Assembly: GCA_030824115.1 (NCBI GenBank)
Contig: JAVBYI010000008.1
Coordinates: 62,001 to 126,000, forward strand
DNA from: Rhodocyclaceae bacterium
Lineage (GTDB): Bacteria; Pseudomonadota; Gammaproteobacteria; Burkholderiales; Rhodocyclaceae
DNA length: 64,000 nt
Reading direction: 5' to 3'
Positions 10,769 to 21,416 of this stretch are shown here, one piece after another (positions within the stretch are counted from its first letter, which is position 1; each line of letters starts with the position of its first letter). A model generated the notes under the pieces. That model was given only the letters and a program-made list of their open reading frames with translations. It made no database searches and was not told the origin of the DNA. Made by a program: the position numbers and the translations under genes.

Positions 10769-12064
10769 ATGAGAACTCTCGTCATCATTACGGCCCTGAT
10801 TGTCTTGATACCGCTGCATGCAACCGGTCAGACGCGCCAACCCATTGCCATCGATCGTGTTATCGCTGTCGTCAACGACGAGGCCATTACCCAGCATGAA
10901 CTGCGCGATCGCATGGCGACGATCGAGCGCCAGTTACGTGGCCGAGGCACGCCGCTTCCGCCGCGTGATGTATTGGAGAAGCAGTTGCTGGAACGGTTGA
11001 TTGTCGATCGTGTGCAGATGCAGTTCGCCAAGGAAGTGGGCCTGCGCATCCCGGACAATGAACTGGATATCGCCTTGCGCCGCATTGCCGAAAACAATCG
11101 AATGTCGCTGGCAGCTTTCCGCGATGCACTGGAAAAGGATGGCATTGCCTGGCGGCGTTTCCGCGAAGAGATTCGCGAGGAGATGACGCTGGCCCGATTG
11201 CGCGAACGTGAGGTTGAGAGCCGCATCGTGATCTCCGATGGCGAGATCGATAACTACCTGGCGCATCCGGGGCAGGCCAATCAGTCGGCACTCGTCGCCT
11301 TGGGGCACATCATCATTCGTGTCCCCGAGCAGGTCGATCCGGCTCGGTTAAACAAGTTGCGCGCACGTGCTGAAGAGGCGCTGGCACGGATCAAAAGCGG
11401 TGCCGATTTTGGTCAGGTGGCCGCCAGTTATTCCGAAGCACCGGATGCTATGGCGGGCGGGATGATCGAACCCCGTCCGGCTGATCGGCTGCCGACCTTG
11501 TATGCCGAGGCGGTGGCCAGCCTCAAGCCGGGAGAAGTCAGTGGCATTCTGCGCAGCCCGGCGGGATTTCATATCGTCAAGCTGGTTGATCGTCGCGGTG
11601 GTGATGTGGTGGGTGGCTTGATTCGCCAGACCCGTGCGCGCCATATCCTGATCAAGGTGAATGAGCTGGTGTCCTCCGAGGAAGCACGCCACAAACTGGC
11701 AGGCCTCAAGGAGCGTCTCGACAACGGAGGCGACTTTGCAGAACTGGCGCGTTTGTACTCGAACGATCTCTCTGCCGCGAAGGGCGGCGATCTTGGCTGG
11801 CTCTATCAGGGCGATACCGTACCGGAATTCGAGCGCGCCATGGATAAGCTGGCGATTGGGGAATTCAGCCAGCCGGTGCAATCGCCCTTTGGCTGGCACC
11901 TGATTCAGGTGCAGGAGCGCAAGAATGCGGAAGCGGGCGATGAGCGCAAGCGGTTGATTGCGCGCCAGGCATTGCGTGAGCGCAAGTCAGACGAGGCTTA
12001 CGAGGATTGGCTCAGACAGATGCGGGATCGCGCTTATGTCGAATACCGACTTGAAGAACGCTAA
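10769..12064 (+). CDS. surA: Periplasmic peptidyl-prolyl isomerase / chaperone SurA
   Basis: Chaperone that escorts outer-membrane proteins through the periplasm. The ATG at 10769 gives 431 residues and opens a signal peptide ([20 protein letters not shown]). An in-frame ATG at 10745 overlaps lptD and would spoil the signal peptide. The N-terminal SurA domain ([18 protein letters not shown]) is followed by two parvulin domains, one starting near [11 protein letters not shown] and one at ARHILIKV, the second with [17 protein letters not shown]. It follows lptD by 10 bp and overlaps pdxA by 29 bp. Confidence 0.96.
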   Translation: MRTLVIITALIVLIPLHATGQTRQPIAIDRVIAVVNDEAITQHELRDRMATIERQLRGRGTPLPPRDVLEKQLLERLIVDRVQMQFAKEVGLRIPDNELDIALRRIAENNRMSLAAFRDALEKDGIAWRRFREEIREEMTLARLREREVESRIVISDGEIDNYLAHPGQANQSALVALGHIIIRVPEQVDPARLNKLRARAEEALARIKSGADFGQVAASYSEAPDAMAGGMIEPRPADRLPTLYAEAVASLKPGEVSGILRSPAGFHIVKLVDRRGGDVVGGLIRQTRARHILIKVNELVSSEEARHKLAGLKERLDNGGDFAELARLYSNDLSAAKGGDLGWLYQGDTVPEFERAMDKLAIGEFSQPVQSPFGWHLIQVQERKNAEAGDERKRLIARQALRERKSDEAYEDWLRQMRDRAYVEYRLEER

Positions 12065-13013
12065 GTCGCCTGATTTTCCCGTTATCGCCGTCACGTCGGG
12101 TGAGCCGGCGGGGATCGGTCCCGAGCTCTGTCTGGCGCTGACGCAGCGTGAGTTTGCTGCCCACATCGTGGTGCTTGGCGACCGCGATCTCTTGGCGGCG
12201 CGGGCCTGCCAGTTGGGTGGCACGCTGGATGGTCTGACGATTCGCCATGTGCCGCTGAAAAAGTCGGCGCTGGCAGGACGGCTTGATGCCGCAAATGCGC
12301 CATATGTGCTTGCGCTGCTGGATACAGCGCTGGCGGGTTGTCAATCCGGCGAGTTCGCCGCGATGGTGACGGCACCGGTGCACAAAGGTGTCATCAATGA
12401 CGCCGGGATTGCCTTTACAGGTCACACCGAATACCTTGCTGAAAAGACCGGCACGCCGCGTGTGGTGATGATGCTGGCGGGCGGTGGTTTGCGCGTCGCG
12501 CTGGCGACGACGCACCTGCCGCTCAAGGATGTTTCTGCGGCGATCACACCGCAGGAACTCGAAACGACGATCCGTATCCTGTATGCCGACTTGCGGATCA
12601 AGTTCGGCTTCGCACAGCCGCGCATTCTGGTGGCCGGCCTGAATCCGCATGCCGGGGAGAGCGGTCATATGGGGCATGAGGAAATCGAGGTGATCACGCC
12701 CGTGCTCGACAAGTTGCGTGCCGAGGGAATGAATCTCGTCGGCCCCTTGCCCGCCGATACGCTCTTCACCAAAAATGTCCTGGCTGGTTCCCACGCCCAG
12801 TTGGCGATGTATCACGATCAGGGCTTGGCGGTACTCAAGTACGCAGCCTTCGACGAGGGCATCAATGTTACGCTCGGCCTGCCGATCATTCGTACCTCGG
12901 TCGATCATGGCACGGCCCTCGATCTGGCCGGCACCGGCAAGGCCTCGCCGACCAGCCTGTTCGCTGCCGTCGATGCCGCCATCGACATGGCACGGCGGCG
13001 TGCATCCGTATGA
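12036..13013 (+). CDS. pdxA: 4-hydroxythreonine-4-phosphate dehydrogenase
   Basis: NAD-dependent, metal-requiring enzyme of pyridoxal-5'-phosphate synthesis. The ATG at 12036 gives 325 residues and lies inside the surA 3' end. Visible motifs are [15 protein letters not shown] at the N-terminus, metal/substrate histidines in [19 protein letters not shown] and MYHDQGL, and NPHAGESG. The stop overlaps the rsmA start as ATGA. Residues about 75-83 (KSALAGRL) are an R25 copy in a frame no other copy in the window uses. Confidence 0.96.
   Translation: MSNTDLKNAKSPDFPVIAVTSGEPAGIGPELCLALTQREFAAHIVVLGDRDLLAARACQLGGTLDGLTIRHVPLKKSALAGRLDAANAPYVLALLDTALAGCQSGEFAAMVTAPVHKGVINDAGIAFTGHTEYLAEKTGTPRVVMMLAGGGLRVALATTHLPLKDVSAAITPQELETTIRILYADLRIKFGFAQPRILVAGLNPHAGESGHMGHEEIEVITPVLDKLRAEGMNLVGPLPADTLFTKNVLAGSHAQLAMYHDQGLAVLKYAAFDEGINVTLGLPIIRTSVDHGTALDLAGTGKASPTSLFAAVDAAIDMARRRASV
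12259..12283 (+). repeat. R25 interspersed repeat, copy 3
   Basis: 24/25 match (last base T). Sense orientation in pdxA, read as KSALAGRL; the only copy in this reading frame. Confidence 0.88.
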
Positions 13014-13807
13014 GAGAAGTTCAGGGGCACCAAGCTCGCAAGCGTTTTGGCCAGAACTTCCTCGTCTCGCCCGGCGTCATCCGCAAGATCATCGATGCCG
13101 TGGCGCCGCGTCCAGGTGATACGGTCGTCGAAATCGGCCCGGGACTTGGGGCGCTCACGGAGCCACTGCTGGAGCGCGTCGATCATCTGCACGTCGTCGA
13201 GATTGACCGTGACCTGATTGCGCGCCTACGCCAGCGTTTTCCGGCAGAGCGGCTAACTGTTCACGAGGGCGATGCGCTCAAATTCGATTTTGGCCAGTTG
13301 AAGCAGGCCGGGCCGCTGAAGATTATTGGCAACCTGCCTTACAACATCTCCAGCCCCTTGCTGTTTCACCTCGCCAGCTATGCCGATCAGGTTGCCGAGA
13401 TGCACTTCATGCTGCAGAAGGAAGTGGTGGATCGCATGGTCGCAGCACCGGGCTCGGGCGACTATGGCCGCTTGTCCGTCATGCTGCAATATCGTTACTT
13501 CATGGAACGGCTTTTCATCGTGCCGCCCGGTTCGTTCAATCCGGCGCCGAAGGTGGATTCGGCGGTGGTGCGGATGATTCCCCTAAAAGTCGGCGCTGGT
13601 AATACGGCAGTGGATGAAACGCTCTTTGCCAATCTGGTGGCGACGGCCTTTTCGCAGCGCCGCAAGATGCTGCGCAATACGCTCAAGGAGTTCGGGGGTG
13701 AAGCCCTGCTGGAAGCCCAAGGGATTGCGCCGACGGCGCGGGCAGAGACCCTGCCTGTAGCCACCTATGTCCGTTTGGCGAATGTACTGAGCGCTGCCAA
13801 AAAATAA
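13010..13807 (+). CDS. rsmA: 16S rRNA (adenine1518/1519-N6)-dimethyltransferase
   Basis: KsgA dimethylates two adjacent adenines in helix 45 of 16S rRNA. It has 265 residues. Motifs are [14 protein letters not shown], the SAM site [16 protein letters not shown], and the catalytic [12 protein letters not shown]. The start is coupled to the pdxA stop. The stop codon lies inside the left arm of a strong bidirectional terminator shared with ftsZ. Residues about 192-200 (KVGAGNTA) are a slightly decayed R25 copy in a region that is variable in the family. Confidence 0.97.
   Translation: MREVQGHQARKRFGQNFLVSPGVIRKIIDAVAPRPGDTVVEIGPGLGALTEPLLERVDHLHVVEIDRDLIARLRQRFPAERLTVHEGDALKFDFGQLKQAGPLKIIGNLPYNISSPLLFHLASYADQVAEMHFMLQKEVVDRMVAAPGSGDYGRLSVMLQYRYFMERLFIVPPGSFNPAPKVDSAVVRMIPLKVGAGNTAVDETLFANLVATAFSQRRKMLRNTLKEFGGEALLEAQGIAPTARAETLPVATYVRLANVLSAAKK
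13585..13609 (+). repeat. R25 interspersed repeat, copy 4 (23/25)
   Basis: Two mismatches (C to T at position 16, G to T at 19). Sense orientation in rsmA, read as KVGAGNTA. Confidence 0.82.
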
Positions 13808-13838
13808 CCCCCGGGGGAGGCGATCCCCGGGGGTTATT
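13803..13838. terminator. Bidirectional hairpin terminator between rsmA and ftsZ
   Basis: Perfect 14-bp stem: AATAACCCCCGGGG, an 8-base loop, then CCCCGGGGGTTATT. A/T ends give short T-rich tails on both strands. It lies between convergent rsmA and ftsZ, and the rsmA stop is inside the left arm. Confidence 0.85.
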
Positions 13839-13853
13839 GGACTTGCTTGCGGC

Positions 13854-15050
13854 TTAGTCGGCCTGCTTGCGCAGGAACGCCGGAATGTCGTACTTGTCCA
13901 TCCCGGTGTCCGACATGGCCTGGGCACGGCTGTCGCGGCGACCCGAGGTGAACAAGTCATCCACGCTGGTGCTGGCGGTGCCCACGCTAATGTTGCCTGC
14001 CGTGCCGGCAGACTGGCCGGTGCCGAGCATCATGTTGTCGGTGCCGGTACGCAGGCCGGCACCTTCATTGACATACGTCTTCAACTCCGGCTTGCGACGT
14101 GCCATGGCGGCCGAGCCGAGGCCGGTGGCGACGACGGTGACGCGCAACTGGTCTTCCATCGTGTCGTCGAACACGGCCCCGCAAATCACCGTGGCATCTG
14201 CCGCTGTGTAGTTGCGGATGGTCGCCATGACCTCCTTGTACTCCTTGAGGCCGAGCGATTGGCTGGCGGTAATGTTGACCAGCACGCCACGGGCGCCCGA
14301 GAGCTCGATGCCTTCCAGCAGCGGGCTGGCCACGGCGGCCTCGGCAGCAATGCGCGCGCGATCGACGCCAGCAGAAGCGGCCGAGCCCATCATTGCTTTG
14401 CCCATTTCCCCCATCACAGTGCGCACGTCTTCGAAGTCGACGTTGACCAGGCCGGGTACGTTGATGATTTCGGCGATACCACCGACGGCATTCTTGAGCA
14501 CGTTATCCGCTGATTTGAAGGCTTCGAGCATGCTGATGTCCTCGCCGAGCACTTCCATGAGTTTCTCGTTGAGGATGACGATTAGCGAGTCGACATGCTG
14601 GGCCAGTTCGGCGAGGCCTTCCTCGGCCAGCTTGGCGCGACGGCCCTCGAATTCGAACGGCTTGGTGACGACGGCAACGGTCAGGATGCCCAGTTCGCGT
14701 GCCACTTCGGCGACGATCGGCGCAGCACCGGTACCCGTGCCACCGCCCATGCCGGCCGTGATGAAGCACATGTGCGCGCCGGTAAGTACCTCGGCGATCT
14801 TCTCGCGTTCGCCCTGCGCATGTTCGCGTGCGCGCTCCGGCTTGCCGCCTGCCCCAAGTCCCGGGCCGAGTTGCAGCTTGACGCCAGCCGATGAGTTCTT
14901 GAGCGCCTGGGCATCGGTGTTGCAGCAGATGAAGTCCACGCCACCCACGCCTTCGCGGATCATGTGTTCGACGGCATTGCCGCCGGCCCCGCCGACGCCG
15001 ATGACCTTGATGATCGTCGCGTTGGGATCCCTGTCGATAATTTCAAACAT
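13854..15050 (-). CDS. ftsZ: Cell division GTPase FtsZ
   Basis: Tubulin-like GTPase forming the cytokinetic ring. It has 398 residues. Visible are the N-terminal GVGGAGGNAVEHMI, the tubulin signature GGGTGTGAAP, the T7-loop region NVDFEDVRTVMGEMG, a variable linker, and the C-terminal anchor peptide YDIPAFLRKQAD that binds FtsA and ZipA. It is the last gene of the dcw cluster; the gap after ftsA is 40 bp. lpxC, which often follows ftsZ, is absent here and the cluster ends at a terminator. Confidence 0.98.
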   Translation of the reverse strand: MFEIIDRDPNATIIKVIGVGGAGGNAVEHMIREGVGGVDFICCNTDAQALKNSSAGVKLQLGPGLGAGGKPERAREHAQGEREKIAEVLTGAHMCFITAGMGGGTGTGAAPIVAEVARELGILTVAVVTKPFEFEGRRAKLAEEGLAELAQHVDSLIVILNEKLMEVLGEDISMLEAFKSADNVLKNAVGGIAEIINVPGLVNVDFEDVRTVMGEMGKAMMGSAASAGVDRARIAAEAAVASPLLEGIELSGARGVLVNITASQSLGLKEYKEVMATIRNYTAADATVICGAVFDDTMEDQLRVTVVATGLGSAAMARRKPELKTYVNEGAGLRTGTDNMMLGTGQSAGTAGNISVGTASTSVDDLFTSGRRDSRAQAMSDTGMDKYDIPAFLRKQAD

Positions 15051-15090
15051 TTCGCCTCTCCTTGTGGTGCAGTAAATCGGTTACAAAAAG

Positions 15091-16329
15091 TTAAAGATTC
15101 CGTGCAAACCAGGCCTTCATGCGTGCCAGTACCTGGCCCATGCTCATGGGCTGTTCCTTGATGCCACGCTGTCGCTGTGTCACGCCTTCAAGCAGCAGAC
15201 CCATGGCGGTGGCATAGCGGGGGTTCTTGACGAAGTCGCGCAGGTTGCCGGTGTAGTGGGGCATGCCGACCTTGACCGTGTTGTGGAAGATTTCCTCGCC
15301 GAGCTGCGTCATGCCTGGCAGTTGTGCCGTGCCACCAGTGAGCACGATGCCGGCACGCAAGAGGCGCGCATAGCCGCTCTTGGTCAATTCATCCTGCACC
15401 TTCTGGAAAATTTCCTCGACACGCGGCTGGATGAAGCCGGCCAATGTCTGACGCGACAGGCTGCTCGCCGGCCGTTCGCCGACGCCGGGCACTTCGAGCA
15501 TTTCCTCTGGGTCTGCCAACTGCTGCAGGGCGACGCCGTAGCGCAGCTTGATTTCTTCTGCATCCTGTGTGGAGGTACGTAGCGCGATGGCGATGTCGTT
15601 GGTGATCTGGTCGCCGGCAATCGGAATCACGGCGGTATGGCGAATCGCGCCCTGGCTGAACACGGCGATATCCGTGGTGCCGCCTCCGATATCGACGAGG
15701 CAGACGCCGACATCTTTCTCGTCGTCGGTCAGTACCGAATTGCCGGAGGCCAGCGGCTGCAATACCAGATCAACGACTTCTAGCCCGCAACGGCGCACAC
15801 ACTTGACGATGTTCTGCACGGCAGTCACGGCGCCGGTGACGAGGTGTACCTTGACTTCAAGGCGCTTGGCATCCATACCGATCGGTTCCTTGACGCCATC
15901 CTGACCATCGACGATGAATTCCTGCACCAGCGTGTGCAGGATCTGGTCGTCGGCCGAGATTGGTGTGGCATTGGCGGCCTCGATGGCGCGGGCGACGTCA
16001 TACTGCGTCACCTCCTTATCCTTCACCACGGCCATGCCGTTGGAATCCTTGCTCTTGATATGGCCGCCGGCGATGCCGGTATACACTTCCTTGACCTTGC
16101 AGCCGGCCATCATCTCGACTTCGGCAATCGCTTTCGAAATGCTGTTGACGGTCGCCTCAATGTTGACGACCACGCCTTTCTTGAGGCCGCGCGATTCCTG
16201 CGTATCCTGCGTGCCGATACCGAGGATGGCCAGTTGGCCCTCGCCATTCAGTTCGGCGACAATCGCGACGATCTTGGAGGTGCCAATGTCGAGGCCGACG
16301 ATCAGTTCGCGGTTCTTTTCCTTGCTCAT
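15091..16329 (-). CDS. ftsA: Cell division actin-like ATPase FtsA
   Basis: Membrane tether that recruits FtsZ and later divisome proteins. It has 412 residues. Actin/Hsp70-fold motifs are LIVGLDIGTSKIVAIV (phosphate 1), VCLVDIGGGTTDIAVF (phosphate 2) and IVLTGGTAQLPGM (adenosine site). The 1C domain lies between them (SHS2-type, from about residue 85). The C-terminal amphipathic helix ARMKAWFARNL fits the membrane-targeting sequence. The ATG overlaps the ftsQ stop by 4 bp. Confidence 0.98.
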   Translation of the reverse strand: MSKEKNRELIVGLDIGTSKIVAIVAELNGEGQLAILGIGTQDTQESRGLKKGVVVNIEATVNSISKAIAEVEMMAGCKVKEVYTGIAGGHIKSKDSNGMAVVKDKEVTQYDVARAIEAANATPISADDQILHTLVQEFIVDGQDGVKEPIGMDAKRLEVKVHLVTGAVTAVQNIVKCVRRCGLEVVDLVLQPLASGNSVLTDDEKDVGVCLVDIGGGTTDIAVFSQGAIRHTAVIPIAGDQITNDIAIALRTSTQDAEEIKLRYGVALQQLADPEEMLEVPGVGERPASSLSRQTLAGFIQPRVEEIFQKVQDELTKSGYARLLRAGIVLTGGTAQLPGMTQLGEEIFHNTVKVGMPHYTGNLRDFVKNPRYATAMGLLLEGVTQRQRGIKEQPMSMGQVLARMKAWFARNL

Positions 16330-17174
16330 GACTTGCGTTCCTGCGACGCGGGGCGAAGCGTGGGGTTGATGGCGGCATTCATGGCGAATCCATTCGGATA
16401 ACGCATGTCGACGGTTTGCAGCTTGCCCGAATGGGCAGCGATGTAGTCGTAATGTTCGACGAAGCGTACCAGGCGTTCGGTGAGTGGATGACGCTCCTGA
16501 TCGCGGCCCAGCTCGATCCGCACACCATTGTCCAGCTCCAGGCGCCAGGCACGGCGCGGGGACAGGGTGATCGCTTCAACCTGACGCTGAATGGGCGCCA
16601 GGGCCAGCGTGAATTCGCTGTGCCGCTGCAGCAATTCCGGGGCGCTGCCTTCGGGGCCGGAGAACTGCGGTAGCCGCTTGAGATCAGGCGCAGGGGTATC
16701 GGCCGAAAAGAGTTCCCCCTGCTGATTGACGAGCATGCCTTCATTGACGGCCGAGGAGCCGAGCGGACGCCAGCGGGCGCGGGCTTCATGTTCCTCGAGC
16801 GTCAGCTTGAGGCCATCGGGCCACTGGCGGCTGACCACCGCCTTGCGCACCCACGGCAGCTTTTCATAAGCGCTGCGGGCGGCATTCAGATCGACGGTGA
16901 AGAAGTTGCCGCTCACCGCGCCGCGCGTGGCATGCTCCAGTTGCGCGCTGCTGACGAGGCCCGGTGCCTCGGTGAGCACCAACTCGCGCAGCGGGAACAG
17001 CGGCAGACGCTGCAGGGTGGTCAATGCGGCCCAGGCCAGGGCCGCCGTGGCCAGTACCAGCAACAGATCGGCGAACAAATTCAGGAAGGCCGGCTGATGC
17101 CAGAGCCCGGACGGCTCGGTGTCCTGCAGGCGAACATTACCCTTCGCCTTAGCCTTGGCCCTAATTGTGACCAT
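16326..17174 (-). CDS. ftsQ: Cell division protein FtsQ
   Basis: Bitopic inner-membrane divisome protein that links early and late division proteins through FtsB and FtsL. It has 282 residues: a basic cytoplasmic N-terminus, a transmembrane helix near residues 32-52 (LFADLLLVLATAALAWAAL), a POTRA domain (FPLRELVLTEAPGL onward), then the FtsQ beta domain containing LPWVRKAVVSRQWPDGLKL. The start overlaps the ddlB stop by 14 bp. Confidence 0.95.
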   Translation of the reverse strand: MVTIRAKAKAKGNVRLQDTEPSGLWHQPAFLNLFADLLLVLATAALAWAALTTLQRLPLFPLRELVLTEAPGLVSSAQLEHATRGAVSGNFFTVDLNAARSAYEKLPWVRKAVVSRQWPDGLKLTLEEHEARARWRPLGSSAVNEGMLVNQQGELFSADTPAPDLKRLPQFSGPEGSAPELLQRHSEFTLALAPIQRQVEAITLSPRRAWRLELDNGVRIELGRDQERHPLTERLVRFVEHYDYIAAHSGKLQTVDMRYPNGFAMNAAINPTLRPASQERKS

Positions 17175-18090
17175 ATTGTGCCTCGGCCAGCAGTTTCAGG
17201 ATCAGGTCGGGGAAATCGATGCAGGCTGCGCGCGCGGCCATCGGTACCAGCGAATGGCCGGTCATGCCCGGATTGGTGTTCATTTCAAGCAGGCCGAAGC
17301 TGCCATCGCTGCGCAGGATCAGGTCGGCGCGGCCCCAGCCGCGGCATCCCAGTGCATCAAAGGCCGCCAGCACGGTTTCACCAATCTTTGCTTCCAGCGC
17401 AGGATCAAGGCCGCAGGGGCAGTGATACTGCACGGCATCGGTGAAATACTTATTCTGGTAGTCGTAGCCTGCTTCCGGTGCTTCGATGCGCACCAGCGGT
17501 AGCACGGTACGTCCGAGCACGGCGGCGGTGTATTCGGTGCCGGTCACGAATTCCTCGGCCATGACTTCTTCACGGCGACCATCGGGCAACGTCGCTGCAG
17601 CGGCATAGGCAGCAGCAAACTGGTCGGGGGCGGTGACCTTGGTCAGGCCAATCGAGGAACCCTCGCGAATGGGTTTCACAATCAGCGGCAGGCCCAGTTC
17701 GGCGATGATGACAGCGCCTTCATCGGCGGCACGGATGCGCCGCGAACGCGGGGTGGGCACGCCGGCGGCTTGCCAGATCCATTTGGTGCGAATCTTGTCC
17801 ATCGCCAGCGCAGACGCCATTACGCCACTGCCCGTGTAGGGCAGCGCCATCAGATCGAGGGCGCCCTGCACCGTGCCATCCTCACCGGCACCGCCGTGCA
17901 GGATGTTAAAGACACGATTAACTGAGCATTCAGCCAGTGTCCAGAGCGGTTGTTCGGCCGGGTCGAAGGCGAACGCATCCGCGCCCGCGGCGAGCAAAGC
18001 CGCCAGCACGGCGCGGCCGGAGATCAGCGATATCTCCCGCTCGGCGGAACTGCCACCCATCAAAACTGCAATTTTCCCAAGATCTTTCAA
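17161..18090 (-). CDS. ddlB: D-alanine-D-alanine ligase
   Basis: ATP-grasp ligase making the D-Ala-D-Ala dipeptide for peptidoglycan. It has 309 residues. Motifs are VLMGGSSAEREISL, NILHGGAGEDGTVQG, and the metal-binding EMNTNPGMTGHSLVP. The start appears to be TTG at 18090, which overlaps the murB stop as TTGA; no ATG or GTG lies at a suitable place upstream, and MGGSSAERE downstream would remove a conserved strand. Cluster position between murB and ftsQ supports ddlB. Confidence 0.95.
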   Translation of the reverse strand: MKDLGKIAVLMGGSSAEREISLISGRAVLAALLAAGADAFAFDPAEQPLWTLAECSVNRVFNILHGGAGEDGTVQGALDLMALPYTGSGVMASALAMDKIRTKWIWQAAGVPTPRSRRIRAADEGAVIIAELGLPLIVKPIREGSSIGLTKVTAPDQFAAAYAAAATLPDGRREEVMAEEFVTGTEYTAAVLGRTVLPLVRIEAPEAGYDYQNKYFTDAVQYHCPCGLDPALEAKIGETVLAAFDALGCRGWGRADLILRSDGSFGLLEMNTNPGMTGHSLVPMAARAACIDFPDLILKLLAEAQYGHN

Positions 18091-18962
18091 TGGCTTGCTC
18101 CGAGAATGCGCACCTCACGCACCAGTTCAATCCCGAAATGCTGCTGCACCTCGGCCTGAATTCGGCCGATTAGGCTTTCTATCGCGGAAGCCGATGCCTT
18201 ACCGTTTGGATTAACGATGAAATTCGCATGCTTTTCGGACACCCTTGCGCCAGCGATTTCCATTCCCTTGAGTCCGGCGGCTTCGATCAGTCGTGCCGCG
18301 TAGTCACCGGGTGGGTTGCGGAAGACCGAGCCGGCGTTGGGGAGTTGCAGCGGCTGCGTGGCAATGCGTTTTTCCAGCAGTTGCTTGATCAAGGCGCGTG
18401 CCGTTGCCTGATCACCAGCCGGAAAGCGCAGCCAGGCGGCGACGAAGATCTCATCGGTGGCCGCTTTAAGCCCACAGTGACGGTAGCTGATGGCAAATTC
18501 GTCCGGCGTGCGGTCGATCAGTTCGCCGCGCCGATTGAGCATGCGCACGCGTTCGACGTAAGACCAGATTTCGCCACCGTGGCAGCCGGCATTCATCACC
18601 AGCGCACCGCCGAGCGTGCCGGGGATGCCGGCGAGGAATTCGGCACCACTCAAATGCTGGTTGGCGGCGAAGCGTGCCACTTTGGGCGAGGCCACACCGG
18701 CTTCAGCGTAGATCGCGCCATCGGCTTCCAGCCGCAGGGTGGCGAGCGCGCCGTGGGTGAAGATCGCCGTGCCGTCGAAGCCGCTATCGCGAATCAGCAG
18801 GTTGGAGCCAAGACCGACCATCAGCAGCGGCTCGTCATGGCGCAGCGTGGCCATGAAGTTGGCGAGATCGTTCAGGTCGTGCGGAAACGCCGCCTTGGCG
18901 ACCGGCCCACCGGCGCGCCAAGTGACGTGTCGGGCCATCGGTTCGTTGGCGCGGACCTCCAT
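18087..18962 (-). CDS. murB: UDP-N-acetylenolpyruvoylglucosamine reductase
   Basis: FAD and NADPH enzyme that reduces UDP-GlcNAc-enolpyruvate to UDP-MurNAc. It has 291 residues, the shorter (type II-like) form. FAD-binding motifs are WRAGGPVAKAAFP and VGLGSNLLIRDSGFDG. Catalytic elements are visible in FAISYRHCGLK, in PNAGSVFRNP (Ser) and in VSEKHANFIVNP (Glu). The start touches the murC stop. Confidence 0.96.
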   Translation of the reverse strand: MEVRANEPMARHVTWRAGGPVAKAAFPHDLNDLANFMATLRHDEPLLMVGLGSNLLIRDSGFDGTAIFTHGALATLRLEADGAIYAEAGVASPKVARFAANQHLSGAEFLAGIPGTLGGALVMNAGCHGGEIWSYVERVRMLNRRGELIDRTPDEFAISYRHCGLKAATDEIFVAAWLRFPAGDQATARALIKQLLEKRIATQPLQLPNAGSVFRNPPGDYAARLIEAAGLKGMEIAGARVSEKHANFIVNPNGKASASAIESLIGRIQAEVQQHFGIELVREVRILGASH

Positions 18963-20347
18963 CAGCTGACCAGTTTCCCGGGGACTGCGCCGATCGAACC
19001 GGCGCCCAGGGTGATGACGACATCACCATCCTGTACGGTATCGAGAATCGCCTGTGGCATGGCGGCGATGTCCTCGACGAAGACCGGTTCCACCTTGCCG
19101 CTGACGCGCAGTGCGCGGGCGAGGGAACGGCCGTCGGCGGCGACAATCGGTGCTTCGCCGGCGGCATACACTTCGGCGAGCAGCACAGCATCGGCAGCCG
19201 AGAGCACCTTGACGAAATCCTCGAAACAATCGCGGGTACGGGTGTAACGGTGCGGCTGGAAAGCCAGCACGATGCGCCGGCCGGGGAAGGCGCCGCGTGC
19301 CGCCGCCAGCGTGGCAGCCATCTCGACCGGATGGTGGCCATAGTCGTCGATCAGCGTGAAGCTGCCGCCGGCCGGACAGTTCACCTCGCCATAGCGCTGG
19401 AAGCGGCGGCCGACGCCATTGAATTCTGCCAGGGCTTTCTGGATCGCCGTATCGCCAGCGCCGACTTCTGTGGCGACGGCAATCGCGGCGAGCGCGTTGC
19501 GCACATTGTGTTCGCCGGGCAGATTGAGCGTGACCGGGAAACGCGACACTGAACCATTGGTGCGCACGCAATCGAAGTGCATCCTGCCCGCATCGGCACG
19601 TACATTCTCGGCGCGGATGTTGGCGCCTTCGGTAAAGCCATAGGTGACGACCTGCTTGGCGATGCTTGGCAACACTTCACGCACATTCGGATCATCGACG
19701 CACATTACCGCGACACCGTAGAAGGGCAGGCGATGGACGAAGTCGATGAAGGCCTGCTTGAGGCGGCCCATGTCGTGGCCGTAGGTGTCCATGTGATCCT
19801 GGTCGATGTTGGTGACGACCGAAATTACGGGAGAGAGGAACAGAAAGGAGGCATCGGACTCGTCCGCTTCGGCGACGAGGTAGTCGCCACTGCCGAGACG
19901 GGCATTCGCCCCGGCCGAGTTGAGGCGGCCGCCGATCACGAAGGTGGGGTCAAGCCCGGCTTCGGCAAGGCAACTGGCGGTGAGACTGGTCGTCGTCGTC
20001 TTGCCGTGGGTGCCGGCAATGGCGATACCCTGCTTGATGCGCATCAGTTCGGCGAGCATCTGGGCACGCGGCACGATCGGCACATGGCGTTCGCGAGCGG
20101 CGACGACCTCGGGGTTGTCTTCCTTGACGGCGGTTGACACGACCACGGCATCCGCCCCGGTGACGTTCCCGGCGGTGTGGCCGATGGTGACGCGGATGCC
20201 CTGATCGGCCAGACGGCGCGTGGTGGCGGAGGCAGCCAGATCGGAGCCGCTAACCTCAAAGCCCTGATTGACCAGAACCTCGGCGATGCCCGACATGCCG
20301 GAGCCGCCGACGCCGACGAAGTGAATGCGCTTGACTTTATGTTTCAT
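18962..20347 (-). CDS. murC: UDP-N-acetylmuramate-L-alanine ligase
   Basis: Adds L-Ala to UDP-MurNAc. The ATG at 20347 gives 461 residues; a longer in-frame opening to 20626 lies inside murG and is not homologous. Motifs are the N-terminal [17 protein letters not shown], the ATP site [11 protein letters not shown], and EADESDASF. Residues about 293-301 (VGAGDTAIQ) come from a decayed R25 copy. From memory, E. coli has EGIDDEAIL at the same place without a length change. Confidence 0.96.
   Translation of the reverse strand: MKHKVKRIHFVGVGGSGMSGIAEVLVNQGFEVSGSDLAASATTRRLADQGIRVTIGHTAGNVTGADAVVVSTAVKEDNPEVVAARERHVPIVPRAQMLAELMRIKQGIAIAGTHGKTTTTSLTASCLAEAGLDPTFVIGGRLNSAGANARLGSGDYLVAEADESDASFLFLSPVISVVTNIDQDHMDTYGHDMGRLKQAFIDFVHRLPFYGVAVMCVDDPNVREVLPSIAKQVVTYGFTEGANIRAENVRADAGRMHFDCVRTNGSVSRFPVTLNLPGEHNVRNALAAIAVATEVGAGDTAIQKALAEFNGVGRRFQRYGEVNCPAGGSFTLIDDYGHHPVEMAATLAAARGAFPGRRIVLAFQPHRYTRTRDCFEDFVKVLSAADAVLLAEVYAAGEAPIVAADGRSLARALRVSGKVEPVFVEDIAAMPQAILDTVQDGDVVITLGAGSIGAVPGKLVS
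19445..19469 (-). repeat. R25 interspersed repeat, copy 5 (22/25)
   Basis: Three mismatches, all outside the central 12-mer. Sense orientation in murC, read as VGAGDTA. Confidence 0.75.
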
Positions 20348-20357
20348 GATGAGTGCT

Positions 20358-21416
20358 TCATTTAATGAAGTCCCGGCAGGATTGAGCGACAGCCACAGTG
20401 GCGTCAGGGCGGGCCAGTGCGCGGGCTTTTTCGGCCATTTCCAGCAACTGTCCGCGGGTGAGATTGCGCAGCAGTGCCAGGCGTTCCGGCGTGAGTTCGT
20501 TTTGCGGCAGCAACATGGCGGCGCCGGCCCGCGCGAGGAAGCGCGCGTTGGCGGTCTGGTGGTCATCCACCGCATGCGGGAAGGGGACCAGGATGCTGGC
20601 AATGCCGGCAGCGGCAAGCTCCGCAATGGTCAGGGCGCCGGCGCGACAGACGACGAGATCGGCCCAGGCATAGGCGCCGGCCATGTCCTCGATAAAGGCG
20701 ACCGCCTCGGCGTCGACACCAGCGGCGGCATAAGCCGCGCGCAAGGCGTCGATATGTTTCTCGCCGGCCTGATGGACCACCTCGGGGCGTTCGTCGGCCG
20801 GCAACATTGCCAATGCCTGCGGCACCGTTTCATTGAGTGCCTGGGCGCCAAGGCTGCCGCCGATGACCAGCAGCCGCAATTTATCCTGCCGCTCGCTGTA
20901 GCGAAATGTCGGCGCTGGCAGGACGGCAATGTCGTGGCGCACGGGATTGCCGATCCACTGACCCTGCGGCAGTACTGCAGGGAAACCGGTCAGCACGCGA
21001 TCCGCCACGCGTGCCAGCACCCGGTTGGCGAGGCCGGCGATCGAATTCTGCTCATGCAGCACCAGCGGAATGCCACGCAGCACCGCCATCATGCCGCCGG
21101 GGAAGCTGATGAAGCCGCCCATGCCGAGTACGACATCGGGCTGAATGCGCTTGAAGTGGCTGAAGGCCTGGAAGAAGCCGCGCAACAGATTGAAGGGCAG
21201 CAACAGCTTGCGCAGAATGCCCTTGCCGCGCAGAGCGGAAAAGCGCACCCAGGCCATCTCGTAACCCCGTGCAGGTACGAGGCGCGCCTCCATGCCGTCG
21301 GGATTGCCCATCCAGACGACACGCCAGCCATGACGCGCCATCTCGTCGGCGACGGCGAGGCCCGGCATGATGTGCCCGCCGGTGCCGCCGGCCATGATGA
21401 CGAGTGTACGTTTCAT
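20358..21416 (-). CDS. murG: Undecaprenyl-PP-MurNAc-pentapeptide GlcNAc transferase
   Basis: GT28 glycosyltransferase that turns lipid I into lipid II on the cytoplasmic face of the membrane. It has 352 residues. The N-terminal glycine loop is [16 protein letters not shown]; the C-domain starts [15 protein letters not shown] and contains [15 protein letters not shown], which binds the nucleotide sugar. Residues about 163-171 (VLPAPTFRY) are an antisense R25 copy lying between the two domains, where E. coli (ALPLPQQR, from memory) has equal length. It overlaps the ftsW stop by 4 bp. Confidence 0.97.
   Translation of the reverse strand: MKRTLVIMAGGTGGHIMPGLAVADEMARHGWRVVWMGNPDGMEARLVPARGYEMAWVRFSALRGKGILRKLLLPFNLLRGFFQAFSHFKRIQPDVVLGMGGFISFPGGMMAVLRGIPLVLHEQNSIAGLANRVLARVADRVLTGFPAVLPQGQWIGNPVRHDIAVLPAPTFRYSERQDKLRLLVIGGSLGAQALNETVPQALAMLPADERPEVVHQAGEKHIDALRAAYAAAGVDAEAVAFIEDMAGAYAWADLVVCRAGALTIAELAAAGIASILVPFPHAVDDHQTANARFLARAGAAMLLPQNELTPERLALLRNLTRGQLLEMAEKARALARPDATVAVAQSCRDFIK
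20904..20928 (+). repeat. R25 interspersed repeat, copy 6 (24/25)
   Basis: One mismatch (AAAT instead of AAAA). Antisense inside murG, read as VLPAPTF. Confidence 0.88.

Noticed and set aside
12012-12908. 298-codon ORF antisense to pdxA
   Set aside because: A shadow of a well-supported gene in GC-rich DNA; no recognisable domain or ribosome site.
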